Assembly: GCF_006716185.1 (NCBI RefSeq)
Contig: NZ_VFOP01000001.1
Span: forward strand, 2,108,001-2,172,000
Direction of reading: 5' to 3'
Length of the DNA: 64,000 nt
From: Ornithinicoccus hortensis
Lineage (GTDB): Bacteria > Actinomycetota > Actinomycetes > Actinomycetales > Dermatophilaceae
Below, one piece after another: positions 50,584 through 59,129 of the stretch (position 1 is the first letter of the stretch; each line of letters begins with the position of its first letter). A program made the position numbers and the translations under genes. The notes under the pieces were generated by a model. The model was not told the DNA's origin. It saw only the letters and a program-made list of their open reading frames with translations, and made no database searches.

Positions 50584-52131
50584 GGACGGCGTGAGCTCGA
50601 TGGGGGAGAGCTTCATCGCCCAGTCCGGGAGCCGCAGGATGGGGCCGAACCAGACGACGACCACGCTGTAGAGCACCACGAGCCAGCTGAGCCCGGCCCA
50701 CCTCGGTGCGGCGCCGACCAGCAGCGCGGTCAGGGCCGAGACCGCCAGCATCCCCGGCAGGTAGGCCAGGGAGGCCCCGGTGACCGTCGCGACCCAGCCG
50801 GCGTCCGACTCGGCGACCGCTACCCCGGTGCCGACCCCGACGCCGACGGCGAGGGTCAGCAGGACCGTGTGGATGGCCACGACGCCGGCCCAGCCGAGGG
50901 ACAGCCGGGTGCGGGACGCGCCCGCGGTGAGCAGCAGCGCGGCCCGGCCCGCGTCGTCCTCGGCCCGCAGCCGCAGCACCGCGCCGACGGTCTGGGCCAT
51001 CACCCCGATCATCAGGAAGGACAGCATGACGGCGGCGAACGATCCGGTCATCGAGTCGGGATCGGCGGCCAGCATGACGGCGACCTCCTCCGGCAGGTCC
51101 GCCAGCGCGTCCTCCAGGGACGTCGCGAGGGAGCCCATCGCGATGCCGAACAGGAACAGGCCGGTGCCCCACCCGAGGGCGGAGCCGCGCAGCAGGTGCC
51201 GGGCCATGCCGGGCACCGAGGTGAGTCCGGGCCTCGCCGTGGCCGGCCCGGGGCGTGGGGCCCGGAGCCCGGCGCCCAGGTCACGGCGGCGGGTCAGGGC
51301 CACGGCGGCCAGCAGGAGGAGCAGGATCAGGGCGACCGGCAGGAGCAGAGGCCACCAGCGCAGGTCCACGTAGAGACGGGTCTGCTGCGCCCAGGCGATC
51401 GGGGAGAGCCAGGACAGCCACGACCCGGTCGGCTCGATGATGTCGCCGACCCCGCGGGCCAGGAAGGCCACCCCGAGGACAGCCATCGCCATCCCGCTGG
51501 CGGACCTGGCGTGCTCGGTGACCTGGGCGGTCACGGCGGCGACCGCGCCGAAGACCATCCCGGTGAGCGAGATCCCGAGCCCGAAGGCGACGGAGTCGGC
51601 AACGGCCAGACCGGTGGCGACCAGCACGGCTGCGGAGGCCGCGCCCACGACCAGTGTGGCGGTGGCGACCGTCAGCAGCGCCGCGGTCGGCGGGGCGACC
51701 GGGTGGACCGGCAGCGCCCGAAGGGTCTCCATCCGGCCCGACTCCTCCTCGGCGCGGCTGTGCCGCACCATGAGGAGGATCGCCATCAGGGCGGTGGCCA
51801 CCAGCACGGTCAGGCTGATCTCGTTGGCGACCATCGCGCCGAAGGTGTAGTCGTCCAGGCCGAAAGCGGGTCCGGACATCATCACGGCCGACGGGTTGCT
51901 CATCAGGGCGGCGCGGGCCTGCCGAGCCGCCGCGTCGGGATAGGCCACCTCCAGGGACGCGACGGTCACCCACAGCGTGCCGGCGATCGCCAGCGCCCAG
52001 ATCAGGATCCGGGTCCGGTCCAGCCGGAGGAAGAGTCGCAGCAGCCCGGCCGTGCCTGCCCAGCGGCCCGCAGGGGCGTCCGGGCGGTGTCGGGCGTTCG
52101 TCCGCTGCTGCGCGGGGGCGGTCGTCGTCAT
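50473..52131 (-). CDS. ABC transporter permease, antibiotic exporter type
   Basis: A 552-residue membrane protein with about twelve helices in two similar halves (first half from [20 protein letters not shown], second from [20 protein letters not shown]). This is the double-length ABC-2 permease annotated as exporter of polyketide antibiotics. ATG 52131 overlaps the ATPase stop by four bases. Its final 111 bp overlap the convergent GNAT gene. The substrate is unknown; the TetR regulator of the operon suggests induction by a toxic compound. Confidence 0.88.
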   Translation of the reverse strand: MTTTAPAQQRTNARHRPDAPAGRWAGTAGLLRLFLRLDRTRILIWALAIAGTLWVTVASLEVAYPDAAARQARAALMSNPSAVMMSGPAFGLDDYTFGAMVANEISLTVLVATALMAILLMVRHSRAEEESGRMETLRALPVHPVAPPTAALLTVATATLVVGAASAAVLVATGLAVADSVAFGLGISLTGMVFGAVAAVTAQVTEHARSASGMAMAVLGVAFLARGVGDIIEPTGSWLSWLSPIAWAQQTRLYVDLRWWPLLLPVALILLLLLAAVALTRRRDLGAGLRAPRPGPATARPGLTSVPGMARHLLRGSALGWGTGLFLFGIAMGSLATSLEDALADLPEEVAVMLAADPDSMTGSFAAVMLSFLMIGVMAQTVGAVLRLRAEDDAGRAALLLTAGASRTRLSLGWAGVVAIHTVLLTLAVGVGVGTGVAVAESDAGWVATVTGASLAYLPGMLAVSALTALLVGAAPRWAGLSWLVVLYSVVVVWFGPILRLPDWAMKLSPIELTPSLPTDSLAWAPLVGLGAVAVVLGVLALAGFRRRDLLA

Positions 52132-53048
52132 GCCGCTGGTGTCCCGTCGGTGAGGTCGTCGCCGTAGTGCCGCAGGAAGAGTTCCTCCAGGGACGGCGGG
52201 GTGATGGTCAGGTGCGCCGCCCCCAGCGCGCCGAGCCGGGGGAGCACGGCGGGGAGCGCGGCGTCGTCGACCTGGAAGCGCAGCGCCGACCCGTCGTGGG
52301 TCAGGTCGTGCACGCCCTCGACCGAGGCCAGGGACGTGGTGTCGGATTCGGTCGTGGCGGCGACGGTCGATCGGGTCAGGTGCCGCAGTTGGGCCAGCGT
52401 GCCGCTCTCGACGTCCCGTCCCGACCGGATGATGGTCACGGTGTCGCAGAGCTTCTCCACCTCGGCCAGGATGTGGCTGGAGAGCAGCACCGTCCGGCCA
52501 TCGCCGCGCAGCCGCTGCACCTCCTCGGTGAACACCGCCTCCATCAGCGGGTCCAGCCCCGAGGTCGGCTCGTCCAGCAGGAACAGCTCGGCCTCGGTCG
52601 ACAGGGCCGCCACCAGGGCAACCTTCTGCCGGTTGCCCTTGGAGTAGGTGCGGGCCTTCTTGGTCGGGTCGAGCTCGAACCGCTCGATCAGCTCGGCCCG
52701 TCGCTGGTCGGTCGCGCCCCGGGTGCCGCCCCGCAGCCGGGTGAGCACGTCGATGATCTCGCCGCCGGTCAGGCCCGGCCACAGGTTGGTGTCGCCGGGC
52801 ACGTAGGCGATCCGCTGGTGCACCCGCACCGCGTCGCTCCACGGGTCCAGCCCGAGCACGGTGGCCCGGCCCGAGTCGGCGCGCAGCATGCCCAGCAGCA
52901 CCCGGATGGCGGTCGACTTGCCGGCGCCGTTCGGGCCGAGGAAGCCGACCACCGTCCCGGTCGGCACGGCGAGGGTGAAACCGTCGAGGGCGCGGGTGGT
53001 GCCGAAGGACTTGGTGAGGTCGGTGACCTCGATGGCGAGGTCGCTCAT
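52128..53048 (-). CDS. ABC transporter ATP-binding protein
   Basis: A 306-residue ABC ATPase with Walker [14 protein letters not shown], signature region [15 protein letters not shown] (GNRQK form usual in this group) and Walker [14 protein letters not shown]. It pairs with the double permease encoded downstream. GAGGAG lies eight bases before ATG 53048, and the start overlaps the tetR stop by four bases, so the order tetR-ATPase-permease is one operon. Typical of multidrug or antibiotic self-resistance exporters. Confidence 0.9.
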   Translation of the reverse strand: MSDLAIEVTDLTKSFGTTRALDGFTLAVPTGTVVGFLGPNGAGKSTAIRVLLGMLRADSGRATVLGLDPWSDAVRVHQRIAYVPGDTNLWPGLTGGEIIDVLTRLRGGTRGATDQRRAELIERFELDPTKKARTYSKGNRQKVALVAALSTEAELFLLDEPTSGLDPLMEAVFTEEVQRLRGDGRTVLLSSHILAEVEKLCDTVTIIRSGRDVESGTLAQLRHLTRSTVAATTESDTTSLASVEGVHDLTHDGSALRFQVDDAALPAVLPRLGALGAAHLTITPPSLEELFLRHYGDDLTDGTPAA

Positions 53049-53716
53049 GGTGTCTCCTCGGGTGTGCTGTCGTGGTAGGTCAGGTAGGTCTCGAGGAGGG
53101 AGGGATCGGTCAGCAGGGGCTCGGTGAAGATCTCCAGCCCCGGGCCCATGAGCTCCTCGATGTAGCGGCGCAGCGTGGCCGGTAGGGCGGCGAGGTCCAG
53201 GCGGCCCTTCGGGGTGGGCATCCGCAGCAGCAGGCTGCCCAGGGACCAGTTGACCAGCATTCGGGCCCGGTCCTCGGGGAACCGGCTCGCGCGCACCGTC
53301 CCGGCCCGCACGCCCTCCTCCAGGTAGGTCAGCGTGTCCCGGACCATCCCCTCGACGAGCTCCGCGGTGAAGTCGTCGCCCGCCTGCACGGCCCGCAGCA
53401 CGTAGCCGACCAGCACCGCGTAGCCCTCCACGCCGGCGAGCTCGACCAGCAGGGCGCTCCCCGCCCCGGTCTGCTGGAGGACCGAGCTCTTGGCCCGCAC
53501 GACCTCGCTGTGCACGTAGTCGTCACACGCCTGGCGCAGCCCCGCCCGGGACCCGAAGTGGTGCAGGATCAGCGCCGCGCTGACACCGGCGTCCGTGGCG
53601 ATCGACCGGAGCGAGGCGCCCATGCCGTCCTCGGCGAACCGGCGGATCGCGGCGTCCCTGATCCTGGCCCGTGCCGTCAGGTCGCCCTGCACCGCCGTCG
53701 TGCTGGCTGAACTCAT
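53045..53716 (-). CDS. TetR family transcriptional regulator
   Basis: A 223-residue TetR-type repressor. The HTH covers [46 protein letters not shown] sequence (residues 15-57); the C-terminal ligand domain (from [13 protein letters not shown]) is specific to actinobacteria. ATG 53716 follows a TAGACT -10 box (53724-53729, reverse strand) by seven bases, so the message is leaderless. TGTTCA occurs at 53716-53721 and 53736-53741, flanking that box, a possible operator. It heads the ABC exporter operon. Confidence 0.9.
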   Translation of the reverse strand: MSSASTTAVQGDLTARARIRDAAIRRFAEDGMGASLRSIATDAGVSAALILHHFGSRAGLRQACDDYVHSEVVRAKSSVLQQTGAGSALLVELAGVEGYAVLVGYVLRAVQAGDDFTAELVEGMVRDTLTYLEEGVRAGTVRASRFPEDRARMLVNWSLGSLLLRMPTPKGRLDLAALPATLRRYIEELMGPGLEIFTEPLLTDPSLLETYLTYHDSTPEETP

Positions 53717-53770
53717 GTTCAATAGTCTAAACGTCTGTTCAGTCGCTGTCGATGGGTTTGCTTCCACCGC

Positions 53771-53851
53771 CTTCACCCCGGAAGCTGGCGCTATCGACCG
53801 GGAAGGTTCTGCTACGAAGCGCAGGATTACCGGGTCACCCGATAATCCTGC
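53771..53851. repeat. 81-bp palindromic repeat element, copy B (inverted)
   Basis: Bases 53821-53851 are the 31-bp palindrome (GCAGGATTACCGGGT and complementary arm), and 53771-53820 match the flank of copy A in reverse complement. About 72 of 81 positions agree with 39276-39356. This copy lies between divergent tetR and the dus gene, 70 bp before the dus start, so it is not simply a terminator. Its second stem is weakened by mismatches. Confidence 0.88.
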
Positions 53852-53919
53852 AGCCGGCCGTAGCCGGCTGGGCGAGGATTCCCGGCGAGGCGGGGGAGTT
53901 TGCGACAATCGGGGACGAG

Positions 53920-55146
53920 ATGACGACGCTTACCGCCCCCGGGTCCAGCGAGACCGCAGCCGAACCCGTCCTTCCGCCGTTGCGGATCGGACGGCACACG
54001 ATCGACTCCCCGGTCGTGCTGGCGCCGATGGCGGGCATCACGAACCGGGCTTTCCGCAGGCTGTGCCGGCAGTACGGCGCGGAGGGGCTGGCCGCCGGCG
54101 GCGCGACGGGCGCGACCTCGCTGTACGTGAGCGAGATGATCACCTCCCGGGCGCTGGTCGAGCGGACCCCGATCTCGATGCGTCTGATCGAGCACGACCC
54201 GGACGAGGCGCCGCGCTCCATCCAGCTCTACGGCGTCGACCCGCCGACCGTCGGCGCGGCCGTGCGGATGCTGGTCAGCGAGGACCGCGCCGACCACATC
54301 GACCTGAACTTCGGCTGCCCGGTGCCCAAGGTGACCCGCAAGGGCGGGGGAGCGGCGCTGCCGTGGAAGACCGAGCTGTTCCGCGGGATCGTCTCCGCCG
54401 CGGTGCGGGAGGCGAGCCCGTATGACGTGCCGGTGACGGTGAAGATGCGGGTCGGGATCGACTCCGACCACGTGACCTTCCTCGAGGCGGGACGGATCGC
54501 CGAGGGCGAGGGTGCGGCCGCCGTGGCGCTCCATGCCCGCACGGCCGCCCAGGCCTACTCGGGCCAGGCCGACTGGTCCCGGATTGCCGAGCTCAAGCGG
54601 GCCGTGACCTCGATCCCGGTGCTCGGCAACGGGGACATCTGGTCGGCCGAGGACGCGATCCGGATGGTCCGGGAGACTGGCTGCGACGGCGTGGTCGTCG
54701 GTCGCGGCTGCCTAGGCCGGCCCTGGCTGTTCACCGACCTCGCGGCCGCCTTCGCCGGGTCGCAGGCCCGGGTGCAGCCGTCGCTGGGCGAGGTGGCGGC
54801 GACCCTGCGGCGGCATGCGGAGTACCTCGTGGAGTTCCATGACGACGAGCACCACGGCTGCCGTGACATCCGCAAGCACATCGCATGGTACTTCAAGGGG
54901 TTCCCGGTGGGTGGCAACCTGCGTCACCAGTTGGGGCTGGTGGACTCCCTGACGGCCCTGGACGACCTGATCGGCGGGTTGGACCTGTCCCAGCCGTGGC
55001 CGGGTGAGGCTAGCGACGGGCCCCGCGGCCGGGCCGGTTCGTCCCGGGTCGTGGCGCTCCCGGACGGATGGCTGCGCACCCGCGACCTGGACGAGGCCCA
55101 GCAGGCCTCCGTCCTGCAGGCCGAGCTCTCGGTCGACGGGGGCTGA
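53920..55146 (+). CDS. dusB: tRNA-dihydrouridine synthase
   Basis: A 408-residue FMN enzyme that reduces uridine in tRNA D-loops. Blocks are VLAPMAGITNRAFRRLC, DLNFGCPVPKVTRKGGGAAL with the catalytic Cys, HARTAAQAYSGQADW, GNGDIWSAEDAIRM and VVGRGCLGRPWLF; the C-terminal helical domain includes HIAWYFKGFPVG. This is the DusB type by length and motifs. ATG 53920 is preceded by GACAAT (53904-53909) ten bases away, suggesting a very short leader. It stands close to dgt in many Actinobacteria, as here. Confidence 0.92.
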   Translation: MTTLTAPGSSETAAEPVLPPLRIGRHTIDSPVVLAPMAGITNRAFRRLCRQYGAEGLAAGGATGATSLYVSEMITSRALVERTPISMRLIEHDPDEAPRSIQLYGVDPPTVGAAVRMLVSEDRADHIDLNFGCPVPKVTRKGGGAALPWKTELFRGIVSAAVREASPYDVPVTVKMRVGIDSDHVTFLEAGRIAEGEGAAAVALHARTAAQAYSGQADWSRIAELKRAVTSIPVLGNGDIWSAEDAIRMVRETGCDGVVVGRGCLGRPWLFTDLAAAFAGSQARVQPSLGEVAATLRRHAEYLVEFHDDEHHGCRDIRKHIAWYFKGFPVGGNLRHQLGLVDSLTALDDLIGGLDLSQPWPGEASDGPRGRAGSSRVVALPDGWLRTRDLDEAQQASVLQAELSVDGG

Positions 55147-55168
55147 GGGAGCCGTCCCACGGACCCGT

Positions 55169-55187
55169 CCTGACGTGGGTCGTCAGG
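55169..55187. terminator. hairpin terminator between dusB and the sulfurtransferase gene
   Basis: CCTGACG (55169-55175) pairs with CGTCAGG (55181-55187) across TGGGT. It lies between the two convergent stops; its right arm includes the sulfurtransferase stop codon (55183-55185). No T-tract. Confidence 0.5.
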
Positions 55188-56046
55188 GGCCGGTCTCGAC
55201 CGGGCGGTCCGGGTCGGTGATCCAGTCGCTCCAGGAGCCGATGTAGACGGCCGGGTCGTAGTGTCCGACCTCGGCGATCTCCATGGCCAGCGCCATGTGG
55301 CAGGCCTGGACCCCGGACCCGCAGTAGACGGCCGTGCGCTTGTCGCCCTGGATCCCCAGCGCGGTGAACCGCAGCTCCAGGTCGTCGGGCGGCAGGAAGC
55401 GTCCGTCGGCGTCCACGTTACGCAGCGCCGGGATGTTGATGGCCCCCGGGATGTGCCCGGCGACGGGGTCGACCGGCTCCTGCTCGCCCCGGAACCGCTC
55501 GGGCATCCGGGCGTCCACCACCTGGTGCCGGTCCAGGTAGTGCTCGACGCCGTCGGCGTCCAGCAACCGTCGGCCACCGGGCGTCAGCACGATGTCGCCG
55601 GGGGACACCTCGGGGACGTCGGTGGTGGTCTCGTGGCCGGTGCGCACCCACCCGGCGTAGCCACCGTTGAGCACCCGGACCTCGTCCTTGCCGAAGTAGG
55701 TGAGCAACCACCAGGCGCGGGCGGCGGCGACCGAGTCGGCCGCGTCGTAGACGACGATCTCGTGCTCGTCGCTGATGCCGGCGGCACGGAACGCCCGGGT
55801 GGCCTCGGCCAGCGTCGGCATCGGGTGGCGACCGCCCGCGCCGCCCTCCTTGACCTGCCCGGACAGGGCGCTGTCCAGGTCCAGGAAGACCGCGCCGGGG
55901 ATGTGCCCGGCCAGGTACTCCGCCTCGTTGGCCGCGCGGTCCCGGCCCAGCGCCCACCGGACGTCCAGGACCAGGAGCGGGGTGTCCGGATCACCGTTCC
56001 GCAGGAGCTCGTTGAGCTCGGCCGGCTCGATTAGCAGGTCGGACAC
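55183..56046 (-). CDS. sulfurtransferase (two-domain rhodanese)
   Basis: A 287-residue thiosulfate/3-mercaptopyruvate sulfurtransferase. The inactive N-terminal rhodanese domain has LLVLDVRWALGRDRA and GHIPGAVFLDLD; the catalytic domain has VVDARMPERFRG, GHIPGAINIPAL and the active-site loop VYCGSGVQACHM, with catalytic Cys about residue 239. CGSGV followed by Q/A is closer to 3-mercaptopyruvate-type enzymes than to CRKGVT thiosulfate types, as an inference. GTG 56046 is set by AAGGAG about eight bases away. Confidence 0.9.
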   Translation of the reverse strand: MSDLLIEPAELNELLRNGDPDTPLLVLDVRWALGRDRAANEAEYLAGHIPGAVFLDLDSALSGQVKEGGAGGRHPMPTLAEATRAFRAAGISDEHEIVVYDAADSVAAARAWWLLTYFGKDEVRVLNGGYAGWVRTGHETTTDVPEVSPGDIVLTPGGRRLLDADGVEHYLDRHQVVDARMPERFRGEQEPVDPVAGHIPGAINIPALRNVDADGRFLPPDDLELRFTALGIQGDKRTAVYCGSGVQACHMALAMEIAEVGHYDPAVYIGSWSDWITDPDRPVETGP

Positions 56047-56146
56047 GGGGGGATCTCCTTCGGATGTGCGGGGCGCACCGGGCGCGTGCACTGCTGACGA
56101 TACGGCAGGACTGGTGCCTGTCACCCAGGAATGCGAGGGTGGAGGC

Positions 56147-56416
56147 ATGTGCAGGAACATCCGCCCACTGAACAACTTCGAGCCGCCCGCCACCTCCGAC
56201 GAGGTGCAGGCCGCCGCGCTGCAGTACGTCCGCAAGGTCAGCGGCGCCACCAAGCCGTCCCAGGCGAACCAGGAGGCGTTCGACCACGCCGTGCACGTCA
56301 TCGAGCACGCCACGCAGGACCTGATCGACTCGCTCGTGACCACGGCCCCGCCCAAGGACCGCGAGGTCGAGGCGGCCAAGGCCAAGGAACGCTCGGCCAA
56401 GCGGTTCGCCAGCTGA
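56147..56416 (+). CDS. DUF2277 family protein
   Basis: An 89-residue protein starting MCRNIRPLNNFEPPATSDEV, the DUF2277 signature (MCRNIrxLxnfePpat). It is followed by ALQYVRKVSGATKPSQANQ and a Lys/Ala-rich end. The function is unknown; the conserved N-terminal Cys-Arg-Asn-Ile may bind something. GAGGGT (56135-56140) ends six bases before ATG, so it is probably leaderless. Its stop overlaps the next gene by one base (TGATG). Confidence 0.9.
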   Translation: MCRNIRPLNNFEPPATSDEVQAAALQYVRKVSGATKPSQANQEAFDHAVHVIEHATQDLIDSLVTTAPPKDREVEAAKAKERSAKRFAS

Positions 56417-56991
56417 TGACCGGGATCGCTGCCCTCCGTGCCACACCACCGGAGGAGGTCACCCGGGCCAGCCGGATCCGGCACCTGCTGAACTGGCTCA
56501 ACCTGTCCACCCCGCTGGGTCTGGCCATCGCCCGCGCCGGCGGGGCGCAGGTGCGGACCGGCCCGGACCTGCTCTACCTGGCCGACCACTACCGGTGGGG
56601 GTTCCCGACGGGCAGCGCGTTCACCGTGGGGGACGTGGTGATCAGCCGGCACGACCTCGCCAAGCTCGTCTCGCGCAGGCCGCACCTGATCGAGCACGAG
56701 GCGGCCCACAGCCGACAGTGGATGGCCTGCCTGGGACTGCCCTTCCTGCCCCTGTATGCCGCGTCGATGGGCTGGTCCTGGCTGCGCACCGGGGACCGCG
56801 CGGCCCGCAGCTTCTTCGAGCGGCAGGCCGACCTGGCCAAGGGCGGCTACCGGGACGTCCCGGTCCGCCCGCTCGGACCCGTCGTCGGGGCGGCGGTCGG
56901 ACGTGCCCTGGCCACCGTGACCGGGCGACGGAGCGCGGACACCGGGCGCGATCTCGGGCGCCCCGCCAACAGCGAGCAGGCCGCCGGCTGA
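56416..56991 (+). CDS. HEXXH zincin-like protein
   Basis: A 191-residue protein. LIEHEAAHSRQW (near residue 95) contains HEAAH, a HExxH zinc site in the form common to small DUF4157-like proteins; WMACLGLPFLPLYAASMGWSW follows and may touch the membrane. It shares a TGATG overlap with DUF2277. There is no signal peptide. Whether it is an active metalloprotease is unknown: the third ligand is not obvious, though FFERQAD supplies a downstream Glu. A perfect hairpin covers its stop region. Confidence 0.7.
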   Translation: MTGIAALRATPPEEVTRASRIRHLLNWLNLSTPLGLAIARAGGAQVRTGPDLLYLADHYRWGFPTGSAFTVGDVVISRHDLAKLVSRRPHLIEHEAAHSRQWMACLGLPFLPLYAASMGWSWLRTGDRAARSFFERQADLAKGGYRDVPVRPLGPVVGAAVGRALATVTGRRSADTGRDLGRPANSEQAAG

Positions 56992-57012
56992 GGTGACCGT
57001 CCCGGTCACCTC
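56990..57012. terminator. bidirectional hairpin terminator
   Basis: GAGGTGACCG (56990-56999) and CGGTCACCTC (57003-57012) form a perfect 10-bp stem with a three-base loop (TCC). It lies between the convergent stops of the HEXXH protein and the phospholipase/hydrolase gene, and contains the end of each. Confidence 0.75.
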
Positions 57013-58964
57013 GCGTCGCAGGTGGGCAGCGTCCAGTCCTGCTCGGGGCCGTACCGGTGACCGTGGCCGGCCTCCGGCGCCAGCGAAGTGGCCAGGTCCA
57101 GCACGGTCGTGCCGTAACTGATGCCCGGCAGCCACACCTGTCCTCCCCAGTCCTCGGGACGGGAGGTCGCGGTCCCGGGGGTCAGGTGGACGACGGGGTC
57201 GTCCGCGTTGGCCAGCGACCGCTCACCGGCCAGCCCGAGCGAGCCGCCCCCGGGGACGCCGCTCCACAGGGCGCCGCACGTCCGGTCGGCCAGGGCGGGG
57301 TCGGCGAGCGCGGCCTGACCCGCCAGGGACCCGAGTGACTCCCCGGCGACGTAGAGCGCGGGCCGCTGGTCCTCGGGCACGGTCGAGAGCCGGTCCGCCA
57401 CGGCGGCCACGACCGCGTGGGCGGAGCTCTCGCTGGTGGACCGGGCGGTGAGCATGCTCAGCCAGCTCGGGGACTCGTCGTACTGCACGGCCACGGTCGC
57501 CACGCCCGCCCCGAACTGGGCCTCGAAGGCGGCGACCGCGTGCTGGTTCACCCAGCCGCTCCCGGTCGGCACGATCACCACCACGGCCTCCCGCTCCAGC
57601 CCGCCGTCCGCGACGAGCCGGTCGGCAGCCAGCGCGGCGGCCGCCTCCGGGTCAGACTCCTCGTCGTAGGTGACGTAGGTGCGCCCCGCGCCGACCGGGG
57701 ACTCCTGGAGCATCACGTGTCCCGGGTCCAGGTCCTTGTCCAGCAGGTCCAGCAGCCCGCCGCCCGCCGGAGCGGCCGCGAGCGAGACGGCGCCGCCAAT
57801 GCCGAGGGCGGTCAGCCGCACCCCGACCCGCAGGGCCCTGACCCGGGTCACGGCCCAGGCTGCGCCGCGGCCCAGGAGCACGAGTCCGGACGCCGTGCCG
57901 CCGGCCAGCGCGGCCACCACCGGCCAGTGCGTCGGGGCGGGTGCGGCCAGGCCGACCGTCCCGGCCTGATCGGCGAGCAGCAGCCCGGCGCACACCACAC
58001 CGGCGAGGACCACCGCGACCCCGACCGACAGGGCCAGCCAGCGGCCCCGCGTCGTCCCCGGCCGCGGGTCCGGGTGCGGGTGCAGCTGCGCGTGCGCTAG
58101 ACCGCCGGTCACGCACCGGCGCACCCGGCCGACCAGCCAAGCGGCAAGGAGCGCCAGCGCCACGAGCACCCCGGTCAGGGGGCCCTGCACGAGGACGGGC
58201 CGGGGCAACAGGGAAGGCACCAGGGACAGCAGGACGGCCCCCGTCACGAGCACCGTCGCCCCGACGGTGGGGGGTGACACCCGGACGAGCCCCGCGAGCC
58301 GCCGGACCCTGCTGAGGAGCCGCCGGGCCCCGCCGGAGAGTCGCCGGGCGCCGCCGGCAAGTCGGCGGACCACCCGGTCGGGGAGCACGACAGCGGTCAT
58401 CCCGAGCAGCCCCAACGCGCTGCTGGCGAGTGCCGCCCCGGTCACCAGGCTCTCGTCGGGCACCCCCTGCCCCTGGCGCAGCGAGTTCAGCTCTACGGCG
58501 GTGGCGGCCATCTGGGCGTTGGGTCCGCACGACCCCACCGACGACGTGCCCGCGCACAGCCGGTCGAGCCGATCCCGCAACAGGCCGTCGACCGACGTGC
58601 GGGCCCAGGTGCCCAGCGGGGCACCGGTCGCCCCGGCATACCGGAGCAGGTCGTATCCGTAGTCGTGCTGGCGGCAGGCGGGCTCGAACGCCGGCGGCAG
58701 CGGGACCGGTGAGGAGCAGTCCCCGTCCGCGCGCACCAGTTCGCCGGCCTCCAGGACGGGGTGGTAGCCCATCACGTCGGCGAAGTCGGCGGGCACCGCC
58801 GCCAGCGCCTCCGTGCCCGTGCCGCTGGCCAGGGCCAGCACGGCCCGCCCGGCGGGCGTCCGCTCGGCGCCGGCGACGGCGGGGGTCGCGACCAGGGTCA
58901 GGACCGTGGCGGTGAGGGCCGCGAGCAGGCTCAGCAGCAGGGCGTGGGGTCGTCGGGAGAACAT
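57006..58964 (-). CDS. secreted/membrane phospholipase A2-like and alpha/beta-hydrolase fusion
   Basis: A 652-residue protein. A signal peptide (residues 1-32, ending TPAVAGAE) leads to a bacterial phospholipase A2-like domain with CRQHDYGYDLLRY (His-Asp dyad, about residue 98) and paired Cys. Residues 170-400 contain about six membrane helices, and the C-terminal hydrolase has GESLGSLAG as nucleophile elbow. The last two parts resemble the Abhydrolase_9_N/Abhydrolase_9 families. It should hydrolyse lipids or esters at or outside the membrane. TAGCGT (58972-58977, reverse strand) ends seven bases before ATG 58964, a leaderless start. Confidence 0.82.
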   Translation of the reverse strand: MFSRRPHALLLSLLAALTATVLTLVATPAVAGAERTPAGRAVLALASGTGTEALAAVPADFADVMGYHPVLEAGELVRADGDCSSPVPLPPAFEPACRQHDYGYDLLRYAGATGAPLGTWARTSVDGLLRDRLDRLCAGTSSVGSCGPNAQMAATAVELNSLRQGQGVPDESLVTGAALASSALGLLGMTAVVLPDRVVRRLAGGARRLSGGARRLLSRVRRLAGLVRVSPPTVGATVLVTGAVLLSLVPSLLPRPVLVQGPLTGVLVALALLAAWLVGRVRRCVTGGLAHAQLHPHPDPRPGTTRGRWLALSVGVAVVLAGVVCAGLLLADQAGTVGLAAPAPTHWPVVAALAGGTASGLVLLGRGAAWAVTRVRALRVGVRLTALGIGGAVSLAAAPAGGGLLDLLDKDLDPGHVMLQESPVGAGRTYVTYDEESDPEAAAALAADRLVADGGLEREAVVVIVPTGSGWVNQHAVAAFEAQFGAGVATVAVQYDESPSWLSMLTARSTSESSAHAVVAAVADRLSTVPEDQRPALYVAGESLGSLAGQAALADPALADRTCGALWSGVPGGGSLGLAGERSLANADDPVVHLTPGTATSRPEDWGGQVWLPGISYGTTVLDLATSLAPEAGHGHRYGPEQDWTLPTCDAR

Positions 58965-59129
58965 GTCAGCGACGCTAGGAATCGGGTGTGCGGCAGGGGA
59001 TCGCCCTGGGGAGCCAGGTTGGACCGACCGGTCCGGCCGGGCCCGGCCAGCGGCTCACCCCGCTGGGTGAGGCCCGGCTCACTCCCTGGTATGACGACGC
59101 GGACCACCCCGGTGCGTAGGGTCGGGAGC

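Noticed and set aside
53045-53908. Longer TetR protein starting at 53908
   Set aside because: The extra 64 residues are the translation of the palindromic repeat element; the TAGACT box and ATG 53716 give a normal TetR length.
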